From NCBI RefSeq assembly GCF_900115145.1, contig NZ_FOVL01000002.1, positions 1 to 64,000 on the forward strand: DNA of 64,000 nucleotides. Direction: 5' to 3'. This document shows positions 9,615 through 18,779 of this stretch, piece by piece. The translations under genes and the position numbers were made by a program. This DNA comes from Salegentibacter flavus. Its GTDB lineage: Bacteria > Bacteroidota > Bacteroidia > Flavobacteriales > Flavobacteriaceae. The notes beneath the pieces are model-generated. The model was not told where the DNA came from, did not search any database, and worked only from the letters and a program-made list of their open reading frames with translations. Every line of letters starts with the position of its first letter. Within the stretch, counting starts at the first letter, position 1.

Positions 9615-11063
9615 CTAATAATACGTATACCTTCTTACCTTGGCGACATATTTTGCCAGTCTCACCACCTGGTGACTGTACCCATATTCATTGTCATACC
9701 AGATATAAAGCACAATGCTCTTACCGTCTTTTGAAACTATAGTCGCCTTACTGTCATAAATAGCAGGAGCATTGGAACCAACAATATCTGATGATACCAG
9801 TTCATTATCAACGGCATATTTAATCTGTTCTACAAGGTCCCCTTCCAGTGCATATTTCTTTAAAATAGCATTTACCTTTTCTATACTGGTTTTCTTTTGA
9901 ACTTCCAGGTTTAGAATTGCAAGAGATCCGTTAGGAACCGGTACCCGAATAGCATTTGAGGTTAGTTTCCCTTCAAAAACAGGTAATGCTTTAGCAACGG
10001 CATTTCCGGCCCCGGTTTCGGTGATAACCATATTCAGAGCTGCAGCTCTTCCACGTCGGTATTTGCTGTGCATATTGTCTACCAGATTCTGGTCATTGGT
10101 GTAAGCGTGGATGGTTTCCAGGTGACCTTTTTCAACTCCTAGAGAATCCTGAATTGCTTTTAAGACAGGGGTGATGGCATTGGTGGTACAGGAAGCTGCG
10201 GAAAAAATCTCGATTTCATCGGGGTTATATTCCTTATGGTTTACACCGTGAACTATGTTCGGTACACCTTTTCCCGGCGCCGTTAAAAGTACCCGTGAAG
10301 CTCCTTTAGATTTTAGGTGTCTGCTAAGTGCTTCCTTATCACGGAATGCTCCGGTATTGTCAATTATCAAAGCATCTTCTATTCCGTATTTAGTATAATC
10401 TACATCTTCAGGCTGATTGGCAGAAATAATGTGTACGGTGGTACCATTAATTATTAAAGCCGAATTTTTCTCATCAATAGCCACGGTTCCAGAAAAGTCG
10501 CCATGAACTGAATCGTTTTTAAGCAAAGAGGCTCTTTTCTCCAGAATGGTTTTATCAATTTTTCCTCTTGTTACTATTGCCCTTAGCCTTAATTGGTTTC
10601 CTTTCCCGGTACGGTTCATTAGTTCGCGGGCCACAAGTCGGCCAATTCTTCCAAAGCCATATAGCACCACATCTTTGGGGATTAATTTAGTGTAGTCTTT
10701 GGCGTCTTTTAGTTTATCTGAAACAAAGGCCATAGCATTGCTGTGCTTCTGGTCTTCCAGATGGAATTCATAGGTAAGTTTACCAATATCCAGTTTTGCA
10801 GGAGGCAGTTTAAGGTCCTGAATGGCCTTTGCGATCTCTACCGAATCAAATATAGAAATAGGTTTTTGAACTACCTCTCCGGCATATTCGTGCAAATTAA
10901 GAATGTCACTTACATTCCGGTTTAAAAGTTGATTTCTGAAAAGAACAAGTTCAATAGACTTGTCATACCATAAGTCGCTAACGATGTTGATGAATTCTAC
11001 TGTGGCTCTGCGCCTGTTAGCCTGAAATGCCAGTTCTCTTTCGTAACCTTGATTAAAGCTCAT
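9615..11063 (-). CDS. Glyceraldehyde-3-phosphate dehydrogenase, long form
   Basis: A 482-residue GAPDH, about 150 longer than the usual 330-340. The Rossmann motif GFGRIGR is at 136-142 and the catalytic cysteine at C292 in SAASCTTNAITPV; residues 1-130 are an extra, mainly helical domain. It interconverts glyceraldehyde-3-phosphate and 1,3-bisphosphoglycerate; which direction or cofactor it prefers is not visible. Long-form GAPDH is known in Bacteroidota alongside a standard copy, and a gluconeogenic role is plausible but inferred. It is monocistronic, with a TACTTTTG box (11102-11095) upstream and a terminator downstream. Confidence 0.9.
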   Translation of the reverse strand: MSFNQGYERELAFQANRRRATVEFINIVSDLWYDKSIELVLFRNQLLNRNVSDILNLHEYAGEVVQKPISIFDSVEIAKAIQDLKLPPAKLDIGKLTYEFHLEDQKHSNAMAFVSDKLKDAKDYTKLIPKDVVLYGFGRIGRLVARELMNRTGKGNQLRLRAIVTRGKIDKTILEKRASLLKNDSVHGDFSGTVAIDEKNSALIINGTTVHIISANQPEDVDYTKYGIEDALIIDNTGAFRDKEALSRHLKSKGASRVLLTAPGKGVPNIVHGVNHKEYNPDEIEIFSAASCTTNAITPVLKAIQDSLGVEKGHLETIHAYTNDQNLVDNMHSKYRRGRAAALNMVITETGAGNAVAKALPVFEGKLTSNAIRVPVPNGSLAILNLEVQKKTSIEKVNAILKKYALEGDLVEQIKYAVDNELVSSDIVGSNAPAIYDSKATIVSKDGKSIVLYIWYDNEYGYSHQVVRLAKYVAKVRRYTYY

Positions 11064-11094
11064 TATTTTGTTGTGTGTTTTGTTTAAACTTGCG

Positions 11095-11102
11095 CAAAAG
11101 TA
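11095..11102 (-). promoter_or_regulatory. -7 box upstream of GAPDH
   Basis: Read leftward this is TACTTTTG, a full match to TAnnTTTG, 31 bases before the start codon. No TTG is seen at the usual distance upstream, so the promoter call is partial. Confidence 0.45.
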
Positions 11103-11142
11103 TATATTTCAAACGTTTTCGTAAAGTATTTTTGAAATAAAA

Positions 11143-11164
11143 AAGCCCTCCTGTTGGAGAGCTT
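11143..11164 (-). terminator. Terminator of htrA
   Basis: aagccctcc (11143-11151) and ggagagctt (11156-11164) pair with one mismatch; read leftward the stem is followed by a run of T. It begins 26 bases beyond the htrA stop. Confidence 0.55.
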
Positions 11165-11189
11165 AAATTCTTTAGGGCTTATAAAATTT

Positions 11190-12584
11190 TTAACGCCATA
11201 CTACCCGTTGCTTTTCTCCATTCCTGTCAATAAAACTTACAACTATGGATTCTGAAGCTTTTCTATTATTCATGATCCTTTCCACATCTTCAATATTATT
11301 GACTTTTTGGTTATTAATGGCGGTTATGATTGTTCCTACCAGTTCCTCTGAAGGTAGATTACTCATTAATGTTCGGGAGATTTTAACTCCGTTCGGGGTA
11401 TTATAGGCATCCAGTTCCTCTTGAGTAGCATTGGTGACTTCCAGTCCAATACTATCTACTCTGTAGATCTCGTTTTTAGTCAATCTAACATTCAGATTTC
11501 TTTTTTTACCTTTTCTTAATACCGTCACCCTTACCTCATCATCGGGACGTTTAGAATTGATATAACCGGTAAGGTCTGAAAACTTGTTGATAGTAATATT
11601 ATCTATCTGTCTTATAACGTCTCCTTCCTTTATTCCTGCTTTTTCAGCACCGCTTCCGGAAGTCACTTCGGCAACATAGACTCCTTGTGTTGCATCAAGA
11701 CCGAATTCTTCAGCGGCCGTAGGAGTTATGCTTCCTCCTCTTATACCTAAAATTCCCTTCTGAACATCCCCATATTCCATAATGTCTTCTACTATCTTTC
11801 TGGTAATATTTGAAGGTACTGCAAAGGCGTAGCCTATGTAACTTCCGGTTTGGGAAGTTATAGCGGTATTTATTCCCACTAATTCTCCTTTAATATTCAC
11901 CAGGGCGCCACCACTGTTCCCGGGGTTAATAGCCGCATCGGTCTGAATAAAGGATTGTGGGGTTGCATCATAAGTATTCAGGTCTCTTGCCGTAGCACTT
12001 ATTATTCCGGCAGTTACCGTAGACTTTAGATTAAAAGGGTTTCCAACGGCCAAGACCCATTCTCCAAGCCTAACATTGTTAGAATCTCCGAAGGGGATAT
12101 AATCCAGGTCTTCGGCATCAATTTTCAGCAAGGCGATATCAGTAGATTCAGCTACACCTATGATCTCGGCGGTATAGGTTTGGTTATTGTTCAAGGTAAC
12201 TTCCACCTCGCTAGCTCCTTTTATCACGTGGTTATTGGTTACAATATAACCATCGGGAGAAATAATTACTCCGGAGCCTGCACCTTGTAAGGCCCGACCT
12301 CCCTCATTTCCGCGATACAAATCCCAGATGCTGCGGGGACCCTGGTAAACTGCAACATTTTTAACGTGAACCACTCCGTTAACTGTATTTTCGGCAGCTT
12401 CCGTGAAATCAGCATTAGTACCGTAGATCCTGCTGCTGTAATTAGCCGGTATAAAATCTTGTGAAGAGGATTCTTCCTGTATAAACTGAGGTTGGGAATC
12501 TGGCCCTATAAATAATTTATAACTACCAAGAGTTAGTATTCCTCCCAGAATTGAAGCGATAAGTAAACTTGTAAAGTTTTTCAT
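11190..12584 (-). CDS. Deg/HtrA periplasmic serine protease
   Basis: A 464-residue DegP/DegQ-type protease for envelope protein quality control. Order: an N-terminal membrane anchor or signal (5-25), a trypsin-like domain (about 60-270) with the catalytic triad visible as H119 (TNNHV), D149 (STDIALLKI) and S224 (NPGNSGGAL), then two PDZ domains (about 275-365 and 375-460). Divergent from dapF with about 135 bases between them. Assigning it specifically to DegP, DegQ or DegS is not possible; two PDZ domains favour DegP/DegQ over DegS. Confidence 0.93.
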   Translation of the reverse strand: MKNFTSLLIASILGGILTLGSYKLFIGPDSQPQFIQEESSSQDFIPANYSSRIYGTNADFTEAAENTVNGVVHVKNVAVYQGPRSIWDLYRGNEGGRALQGAGSGVIISPDGYIVTNNHVIKGASEVEVTLNNNQTYTAEIIGVAESTDIALLKIDAEDLDYIPFGDSNNVRLGEWVLAVGNPFNLKSTVTAGIISATARDLNTYDATPQSFIQTDAAINPGNSGGALVNIKGELVGINTAITSQTGSYIGYAFAVPSNITRKIVEDIMEYGDVQKGILGIRGGSITPTAAEEFGLDATQGVYVAEVTSGSGAEKAGIKEGDVIRQIDNITINKFSDLTGYINSKRPDDEVRVTVLRKGKKRNLNVRLTKNEIYRVDSIGLEVTNATQEELDAYNTPNGVKISRTLMSNLPSEELVGTIITAINNQKVNNIEDVERIMNNRKASESIVVSFIDRNGEKQRVVWR

Positions 12585-12720
12585 TTTTCCGAATTGTATT
12601 TAAATGAAATAAACATTAAATTAATTATTTTAGTTTTGAACTAAAGGCTTTTAACTACCATTTAACAGAGGGAGAAATCCGCTGTTTTATTGTATATTTA
12701 CATCCTTTTAGTTGCAACAA

Positions 12721-13512
12721 ATGACACTTGATTTTTATAAATATCAGGGTACCGGTAATGATTTTGTCATTATCGATAACCGTACTCAGTTTTTCTCCAA
12801 AAACAATACCAATTTGGTTAATTTCTTATGTGACCGAAAATTTGGCATTGGTGCCGATGGTTTGATGTTACTCGAAAAACCGGAAATTGAAGGAGATGAT
12901 TTCAAGATGGTTTATTATAATGCTGATGGCAACCAAAGCAGTATGTGTGGCAATGGAGGTCGTTGCCTGGTAGCCTTTGCAAATTTTCTTGGGATTATTA
13001 AAGATGAAGCGCAATTTACTGCGATTGATGGACCTCATAAAGCTACCCTGAGCAATGGGCTGGTGAGTCTGCAAATGCAAGATGTAAAAGAAATACAGCA
13101 GGAAGGTGAAGACTTGTTTCTGGATACAGGTTCCCCACATCATATTGAATTTACCGGGGCATTAGACTCCCTGGATGTTAAAAAACAGGGTGCTGCCATA
13201 CGTTACAACCAAAAGTACAAGGAGGAAGGAACGAATGTGAATTTTGTTGAACAACTTAGCGCTAACGAATATAAGGTCCGAACTTATGAGCGTGGGGTGG
13301 AAGACGAAACCCTGTCTTGCGGAACCGGAGTTACAGCGGTAGCAATTGCCGCTAGTGCTTCTAACCGGACTTCAGGAGAAAGCGTGAAGCTACATACACG
13401 TGGAGGAGAGCTAAGCGTTTCCTTTATTAAAGACGGTGATGGTTATAGCGAAGTATGGTTAACCGGGCCTGCTACTCAGGTTTTTAAAGGAGAAATAGTA
13501 TGCAAACTCTAA
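12721..13512 (+). CDS. dapF: Diaminopimelate epimerase
   Basis: A 263-residue enzyme converting LL- to meso-diaminopimelate for lysine and peptidoglycan synthesis. Both active-site cysteines are present: C76 in SSMCGNGGRC and C200 in LSCGTGVTA. I start at the ATG at 12721 rather than the in-frame TTG at 12712, because the ATG gives the family opening (MTLDFYKYQGTGNDF) and a TATATTTA box at 12693-12700 puts the likely transcript start near 12707. First gene of a tight operon: its stop overlaps the next gene by 13 bases. Confidence 0.95.
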   Translation: MTLDFYKYQGTGNDFVIIDNRTQFFSKNNTNLVNFLCDRKFGIGADGLMLLEKPEIEGDDFKMVYYNADGNQSSMCGNGGRCLVAFANFLGIIKDEAQFTAIDGPHKATLSNGLVSLQMQDVKEIQQEGEDLFLDTGSPHHIEFTGALDSLDVKKQGAAIRYNQKYKEEGTNVNFVEQLSANEYKVRTYERGVEDETLSCGTGVTAVAIAASASNRTSGESVKLHTRGGELSVSFIKDGDGYSEVWLTGPATQVFKGEIVCKL

Positions 13513-14024
13513 AAGGAAATAAAATATACCTCCGGGCCCTGGAACCCGAGGATCTCGATTTCGTCCATGAAGTCGAAAATAATGAGGATTTATGGGTGGT
13601 TAGTGCTACCCAATCTCCCTATTCACGGTATATGATAAAAAAATATTTGGAGAATGCCCATCGCGATATATATGAAGTGAAACAATTAAGGCTCGTTATT
13701 TGCAATTATGATCATAAATCGGTAGGATTAGTAGATCTTTTTGATCTGGAACCTAAAGACAAAAGGGCTGCTATAGGTATTCTCATTGCAGACCCTGCAG
13801 ATCGCAAGAAAGGCTATGGAGCCGAAAGTATTTCCCTAATCTGTGATTATAGTTTTAGGCACCTCGCACTGCACCAGGTTTATGCTAACGTAACTACTGA
13901 TAACGAAGCCAGTGTAAAATTATTCGAAAAATTGGGCTTTACCCGGGTTGGGGTAAAAAAAGACTGGATTCTTGTAGACAAGGAATTTAAAGACGAAGCC
14001 CTTTATCAACTTATAAATAAATAA
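13500..14024 (+). CDS. GNAT-family N-acetyltransferase
   Basis: A 174-residue GNAT acetyltransferase of the RimJ/SpeG-like branch. The acetyl-CoA loop is visible as ADPADRKKGYGAES near 97-110, and ANVTTDNEASVKLFEKLGF near 131-149 is the usual C-terminal strand-helix. The substrate (an amine, amino acid or protein N-terminus) cannot be inferred. It overlaps dapF by 13 bases and shares a TAATG stop/start with mltG, so translation of the three is likely coupled; a link to cell-wall metabolism is suggested only by this context. Confidence 0.85.
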   Translation: MQTLKGNKIYLRALEPEDLDFVHEVENNEDLWVVSATQSPYSRYMIKKYLENAHRDIYEVKQLRLVICNYDHKSVGLVDLFDLEPKDKRAAIGILIADPADRKKGYGAESISLICDYSFRHLALHQVYANVTTDNEASVKLFEKLGFTRVGVKKDWILVDKEFKDEALYQLINK

Positions 14025-15067
14025 TGTACATAAAAAAAATACTCGTTGCTATTGCTATCCTGGGAGTTATAGCTTTGGCAGGATTTAGCTATTATATATA
14101 CAACAGCATCTTCTCTTCCAATACCGAATTCTCTGAAAAACAGGCAGTCGTTTATATTCCAACGGGAGCTGATTATCAAACCGTAATAGACAGTATCAAA
14201 CCATTGGTTAAAAATATTGAGTCTTTTGATGCTGTGGCCAGGAAAAAGGGATATCCTAATAACATTAGGGCGGGACGCTATGTGCTGGATAAAGAGATGA
14301 ACAATAACGATTTGGTGAATGCGCTACGCTCTCGTAATAACCCTATAAATATCACCTTTAATAACCAGGAACGTTTGGAAAACCTGGCAGGAAGGATATC
14401 TACGCAGATAGAAGCAGATTCAGCCAGTTTAATTGAATCCTTTAAAAAGGAATCTTTTCTGGAAGAAAATAATTTTACTGAAGCTCAGGCACTGGCGATG
14501 TATATTCCTAACAAGTATGAATTTTTCTGGAATACTTCTGCTGAAGAATTCCGAAGCCGCATGAAGCGGGAATACGATAGGTTCTGGACCTCGGAAAGAA
14601 AGAAAAAGGCTGAAGCTATTGATCTTTCCCCTAATGAAGTGACCGTTATCGCATCAATTGTTCAGAAGGAAACTGCCAAAGTAGAAGAACGCCCCAGGGT
14701 TGCCGGGGTATATATGAATCGTATTAAAAATGGCTGGAAATTGGATGCCGATCCTACAGTGATCTATGCTATTAAGCATGAAAATCAAAATTTCGATACA
14801 ATTATAAAGCGGGTTTTGTATAAAGATCTTACTTTGGATTCCCCGTATAACACCTATTTATATAAGGAATTACCTCCCGGCCCTATAGCCATGCCCGATA
14901 TTTCCTCTATCGATGCAGTGTTAAATTATGAAGACCATGATTACTTCTTTTTCGTTGCCGATGTTCAGAATATGGGTTATCATAAATTCGCAAAAAATAT
15001 CGCTCAGCATAACCGAAATAAGCAGGAATATGTTCGCTGGATAAATAACCAGGGCATCAAGCGTTAG
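14024..15067 (+). CDS. mltG: Endolytic murein transglycosylase MltG
   Basis: A 347-residue YceG-like protein that cleaves nascent glycan strands and limits their length. One N-terminal membrane helix (about 5-28) is followed by a LysM-like region and the catalytic domain. The family signature ASIVQKETAKVEERPRVAGVY runs from about residue 207 and includes the catalytic glutamate of the QKE motif; RIKNGWKLDADPTVIYAI follows. Start and previous stop overlap as TAATG. Length and motifs are normal. It ends the dapF operon; a wall-metabolism theme links dapF and mltG. Confidence 0.95.
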   Translation: MYIKKILVAIAILGVIALAGFSYYIYNSIFSSNTEFSEKQAVVYIPTGADYQTVIDSIKPLVKNIESFDAVARKKGYPNNIRAGRYVLDKEMNNNDLVNALRSRNNPINITFNNQERLENLAGRISTQIEADSASLIESFKKESFLEENNFTEAQALAMYIPNKYEFFWNTSAEEFRSRMKREYDRFWTSERKKKAEAIDLSPNEVTVIASIVQKETAKVEERPRVAGVYMNRIKNGWKLDADPTVIYAIKHENQNFDTIIKRVLYKDLTLDSPYNTYLYKELPPGPIAMPDISSIDAVLNYEDHDYFFFVADVQNMGYHKFAKNIAQHNRNKQEYVRWINNQGIKR

Positions 15068-15199
15068 AAATCTTCCAACTCAATTTTTATTAAGTTTTTT
15101 ATAACTACTTGTTAACAAGACCCTTATGGGGTTGTTAATCAAGGGTGATTCTTTGTGAATTGATTAACAGCCTGTGTATCAAATTATTAAAAAATGTTG

Positions 15200-15207
15200 T
15201 ACATTTG
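15200..15207 (+). promoter_or_regulatory. -7 box of the lysozyme-like gene
   Basis: TACATTTG fully matches TAnnTTTG, about 72 bases before the start codon at 15280. No TTG is found at the expected upstream spacing. Confidence 0.45.
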
Positions 15208-15279
15208 CACCGCGAATTTGAAGGGGGTTAATGTTTTAAGAATAAGCGTAACCATTATCCCTTCAGAAACCAAAATGTA

Positions 15280-15939
15280 ATGAGAAGGAAAATTGCAAAA
15301 TTTTCAATCTTGCCTGTTTTTGCAGGCAGTATGTTTTTTAGCTTTTCAACAAAAGAAGCTGCTAACCTGGAGATGTTCTCCACCTCAAATCTGGACCTGG
15401 AATACACTGTGTCATTTGAGGAACCCGAAACCGAAATCCCTGAAGTACATTCAGACCTGCCTATTCTTGGTAAATCTTACCTCGGCTTTAAAGAAGCTGT
15501 AGGCTTTAAAGAGTCTGGTGGTAGGTACAGTGTAGTTAATGAATACGGGTACATGGGGAAATATCAGTTCGGGAAAGGAACCCTTGAATTAATAGGGGTC
15601 TATAACCCAACCGAATTTCTTAACTCTCCCGAGTTACAGGAAGCCGCGTTTTACGCCAATGCTTCCCGCAACAAATGGATACTTATTAGGGATATAGCCC
15701 GTTTTGAAGGCAAAGTGATTAACGGGGTGGAAGTGACCGAGTCAGGGATTCTGGCCGCAGCTCACCTTGCGGGGCCGGGCAGTGTTAAAAAATACCTTAG
15801 AAGCTGGGGAGCAACCGCTTTTAGTGATGCTTTTGGAACCAGTATCAGGAATTATATGAAACGTTTTGGGGGATATGATACTTCTTTCGTTAATCCGGAA
15901 CGCAGGGCTAAAGCAGTGATTCAGCCTACACGGACTTAA
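15280..15939 (+). CDS. Exported lysozyme-like peptidoglycan-binding protein
   Basis: A 219-residue protein with a signal peptide or anchor (about 1-26). Residues 70-175 look like a goose-lysozyme/transglycosylase fold: FKEAVGFKESGGRYSVVNEY contains the E-S-G-G pattern of lytic transglycosylases, followed by GYMGKYQFGKGTLELIG and AAHLAGPGS. Flavobacterial homologues are often called LysM-like peptidoglycan-binding proteins, although I see no LysM repeat here. It may cut or bind peptidoglycan; catalysis is inferred from E78 only. The stop overlaps that of the converging methyltransferase gene in a shared TTAA. Confidence 0.7.
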   Translation: MRRKIAKFSILPVFAGSMFFSFSTKEAANLEMFSTSNLDLEYTVSFEEPETEIPEVHSDLPILGKSYLGFKEAVGFKESGGRYSVVNEYGYMGKYQFGKGTLELIGVYNPTEFLNSPELQEAAFYANASRNKWILIRDIARFEGKVINGVEVTESGILAAAHLAGPGSVKKYLRSWGATAFSDAFGTSIRNYMKRFGGYDTSFVNPERRAKAVIQPTRT

Positions 15940-16667
15940 AATTCTTTCTGAATAATAAATATAGCAGGCCTTTTATGAAGGTCTGTTTTTGTTTTCTTCC
16001 AGTCTGATGCGGTTTTGGTTATCACAAATTCTGAAGCTAAGGTAAGATCACAGGCTACACAAATTCTGGTTTCCGGATGCAGGTTTTGAACCAAGTCCTC
16101 CAGCATTTTGTTGTTGCGGTACGGGGTTTCAATAAAAATTTGTGCCTGATTTTTTTCAGCCGAAAGTCTTTCCAGGAATTTAATCTCTTGTTTACGTTCC
16201 TTTTTATCTATAGGGAGGTAGCCGTGAAAGCTAAAACATTGTCCGTTCATGCCGCTGGCCATCATGGCTAAGAGAATTGAGGAAGGACCAACTAGTGGTA
16301 CGACCTGAATTCCTTCCCGATGAGCTATTTTTACTATTTCTGCACCGGGATCTGCAACCCCGGGACAACCTGCTTCACTCATTAGGCCTATATCCAGGCC
16401 TTTTTTACAGGCATTTAAGAATGTAGGTAGTTCAATCGCTTCTGTGAATTTATTAAGGCTTTGTAAATTTAATGCTTGCTGGTTTTTCTCAGGCAGGAGT
16501 TGCTTGATGTGCCTTCTCGCTGTCTTCTCGTTTTCAACGATAAGGTCGTTTAAACCTTCCAAAATGTTTTTTACTTTTTCAGGAATTACATCCAGCGGAT
16601 TTTCGTTTCCCAGCGTAGTAGGGATTAAAAATAACCTACCTGAATATTTAAATGCATTTTCAGCCAT
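15936..16667 (-). CDS. RsmI-like tetrapyrrole-methylase-fold SAM methyltransferase
   Basis: A 243-residue member of the uroporphyrin-III/tetrapyrrole methylase fold, close to RsmI (2'-O-methylation of C1402 in 16S rRNA). Typical pieces: GRLFLIPTTLGNENP at 10-24, GLMSEAGCPGVADPGAEIV near 93-111 and VPLVGPSSILLAMMASG near 121-137. It is shorter and more divergent than canonical RsmI (about 280), and Bacteroidota carry both, so this may be the paralogue with an unproven target. Its start abuts the stop of the phosphatase gene; the two and perhaps dnaA form a leftward operon. Confidence 0.8.
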   Translation of the reverse strand: MAENAFKYSGRLFLIPTTLGNENPLDVIPEKVKNILEGLNDLIVENEKTARRHIKQLLPEKNQQALNLQSLNKFTEAIELPTFLNACKKGLDIGLMSEAGCPGVADPGAEIVKIAHREGIQVVPLVGPSSILLAMMASGMNGQCFSFHGYLPIDKKERKQEIKFLERLSAEKNQAQIFIETPYRNNKMLEDLVQNLHPETRICVACDLTLASEFVITKTASDWKKTKTDLHKRPAIFIIQKEF

Positions 16668-17134
16668 TATTCTTCTTCCCTGTGAAGTTTGCGCGCAATA
16701 TTCTCACAGGCTTCCTCGAGCATCTGGTAAACATTCTCGAACCCGTGGTCACCACCGAAATAAGGATCCGGTACATCTACATTTTCTCCCGGAAAAATCT
16801 CGTTCAAAATGAGTTTTACCTTTTGTTTGTCTTCTTCATGGCGGGCCAGAGAGATTACATTTTCATAATTGGAATTATCCATCACATAAATATGATCGAA
16901 ATTATCAAAATCTGAAACACTGAATTGCCTCCCGAGCTGGTCTGTGATGTCAAGATCGTATTTTCTGGCTACAGAAATCGATCTTTTATCGGGCATGTCA
17001 TTTATATGATAATCACCGGTGCCGGCAGAATCCACATGGACTTTCTTCCGGTCAACTTTAGATTTTAGAATACCTTCGGCAAGGGGTGATCTGCAGATAT
17101 TGCCGAGGCACACCATTAATACCTTGGTTTTCAT
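16667..17134 (-). CDS. Low-molecular-weight protein tyrosine phosphatase
   Basis: A 155-residue phosphatase with the P-loop VCLGNICRSPLAEG (C-x5-R-S) at residues 8-21 and the acid DPYFGG near 119-124, so all catalytic parts are present. Such enzymes dephosphorylate phosphotyrosine, often on bacterial tyrosine kinases such as Wzc; a Wzc-like kinase lies 43 kb away in this window, but a connection is speculative. It is 11 bases downstream of dnaA and overlaps the methyltransferase start by one base. Confidence 0.92.
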   Translation of the reverse strand: MKTKVLMVCLGNICRSPLAEGILKSKVDRKKVHVDSAGTGDYHINDMPDKRSISVARKYDLDITDQLGRQFSVSDFDNFDHIYVMDNSNYENVISLARHEEDKQKVKLILNEIFPGENVDVPDPYFGGDHGFENVYQMLEEACENIARKLHREEE

Positions 17135-17145
17135 AACAAGAGTTT

Positions 17146-18573
17146 TTATGCTGTAAGCTTTTTGCTGAGGTCTTCAACAAATTTTTTAAATTGTTTGTCG
17201 GTCGTGGCCAGATTATCTACGGTCTTACAGGCATGTAGAACCGTGGCGTGGTCCCGTTTTCCTATTTGAGAGCCAATGCTGGCCAGAGAGGCCTTGGTGT
17301 ATTTTTTAGCAAAGAACATCGCCAGTTGTCTCGCCTGAACGATATGGCGTTTCCTGGTTTTAGACTGAAGGGTTTGCACATCCATTTGGAAATAATCGCT
17401 CACCACTTTCTGAATATAATCTATAGAAACTTCGCGTTTGGTATTTTTTACATAATTGTCTACAATCTTTTTGGCGAGCTCCAGGGTGATATCTTTTTTA
17501 TTGAAAGAAGAGTGGGCGATAAGCGAAATTATCGCACCTTCTAATTCCCTGATATTGGTCTTGATATTATTAGCAAGAAATTCCACGATGTCTTCGGGCA
17601 TTTCTACCCCGTCGCGATAAAGCTTGTTTTTGATGATGGAAACGCGGGTTTCAAAATCAGGGTGTTGCAATTCTGCTGAAAGTCCCCATTTGAATCTTGA
17701 AAGTAACCTTTGTTCAATATCCTGCATATCTACAGGAGCTTTGTCACTGGTTAGGATCACTTGTTTTCCATTTTGGTGCAGGTGATTGAAAATATGGAAG
17801 AAAACATCCTGTGTCCCTGCTTTCCCTGAAAGCAGCTGAATATCATCTACAATAAGAACATCAATTATCTGGTAAAAATGGATGAAATCGTTCCTGTTAT
17901 TCTTTTTAACCGATTCGATATACTGCTGGGTAAATTTTTCCGCAGAAATATAAAGGACGGTTTTTTCAGGATATTTATCTTTTATCTGAACTCCTATAGC
18001 ATGCCCCAAATGAGTTTTTCCCAGTCCAACCGCTCCAAAGATTAACAATGGATTAAAGGATGTTCCTCCGGGTTTGTTAGCTACGGCCATCCCGGCAGAT
18101 CTTGCCAACCTGTTGGAATCACCTTCTAGAAAATTCTCGAAATTATAGCTCGGGTTTAACTGCGACTCGATTTTTACATTTCTTATTCCGGGAATTACAA
18201 ATGGGTTCTTTAATTCTGGGTTTTTATTTTTAATAGGAACATCTACTTCCTGAGATGCCATATTAGACCTTTGGGTACTTGGAATTTTTTCTGTAAAAGG
18301 GAGCTTATTGCCATAGGTGTTCTCCATTTTAATAACATATACCAGTTTTGCTTTTTCCCCTAATTCCCGGGTTAGCGATACTTTTAGGAGCTTTACATAG
18401 TGCTCTTCAAGCCATTCGTAGAAAAATTTGGAAGGCACCTGTATGCTCAACGCACAATCGGTTAGTTTTACTGCTTGTATAGGCTCAAACCATGTCTTAT
18501 AGGCCTGAGGTGTGATGTTATCTTGAATAAAAGCCAGACAGCTATTCCAAACTGATTGCGCAGTTTTCGACAT
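17146..18573 (-). CDS. dnaA: Chromosomal replication initiator DnaA
   Basis: A 475-residue replication initiator. Domain I (1-90) begins with WNSCLAFIQDNITPQAYKTW; the AAA+ domain has Walker A GAVGLGKTHLGHA near 179-191 and Walker B VLIVDDIQLL near 238-247; domain IV carries the DNA-binding signature SIGSQIGKRDHATVLHACKT near 432-451. No cluster of DnaA boxes is seen in the 206-base upstream gap, so I do not place the origin here. Followed by the phosphatase gene on the same strand. Confidence 0.97.
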   Translation of the reverse strand: MSKTAQSVWNSCLAFIQDNITPQAYKTWFEPIQAVKLTDCALSIQVPSKFFYEWLEEHYVKLLKVSLTRELGEKAKLVYVIKMENTYGNKLPFTEKIPSTQRSNMASQEVDVPIKNKNPELKNPFVIPGIRNVKIESQLNPSYNFENFLEGDSNRLARSAGMAVANKPGGTSFNPLLIFGAVGLGKTHLGHAIGVQIKDKYPEKTVLYISAEKFTQQYIESVKKNNRNDFIHFYQIIDVLIVDDIQLLSGKAGTQDVFFHIFNHLHQNGKQVILTSDKAPVDMQDIEQRLLSRFKWGLSAELQHPDFETRVSIIKNKLYRDGVEMPEDIVEFLANNIKTNIRELEGAIISLIAHSSFNKKDITLELAKKIVDNYVKNTKREVSIDYIQKVVSDYFQMDVQTLQSKTRKRHIVQARQLAMFFAKKYTKASLASIGSQIGKRDHATVLHACKTVDNLATTDKQFKKFVEDLSKKLTA

Positions 18574-18779
18574 GCTTTGTTTTGCGTTATTTATGGGTTA
18601 GTAGATAGTTACAATGGCGATTGAAAGTGTTTAAACTTCCAGATCTTGGTGGAACAAATATGTGAACAAATTATGTAAAAAAAAAACCATTTAGGGGTTG
18701 AATTTTAAGAAAATTTTATGCATACTTAAATCCGCTTATGAAAGTACAAAACCTTGCCCTATTAACCTATTAAATCTTT

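Noticed and set aside
12712-12720. TTG start for dapF
   Set aside because: The ATG at 12721 fits family length and the promoter position better.
15293-15502. Separate small gene in another frame of the lysozyme-like gene
   Set aside because: It overlaps a well-formed exported protein and has no family-like sequence.
18574-18779. Replication origin next to dnaA
   Set aside because: Only one loose DnaA-box-like site (tgtgaacaa) is seen; no cluster and no defined AT-rich unwinding block.
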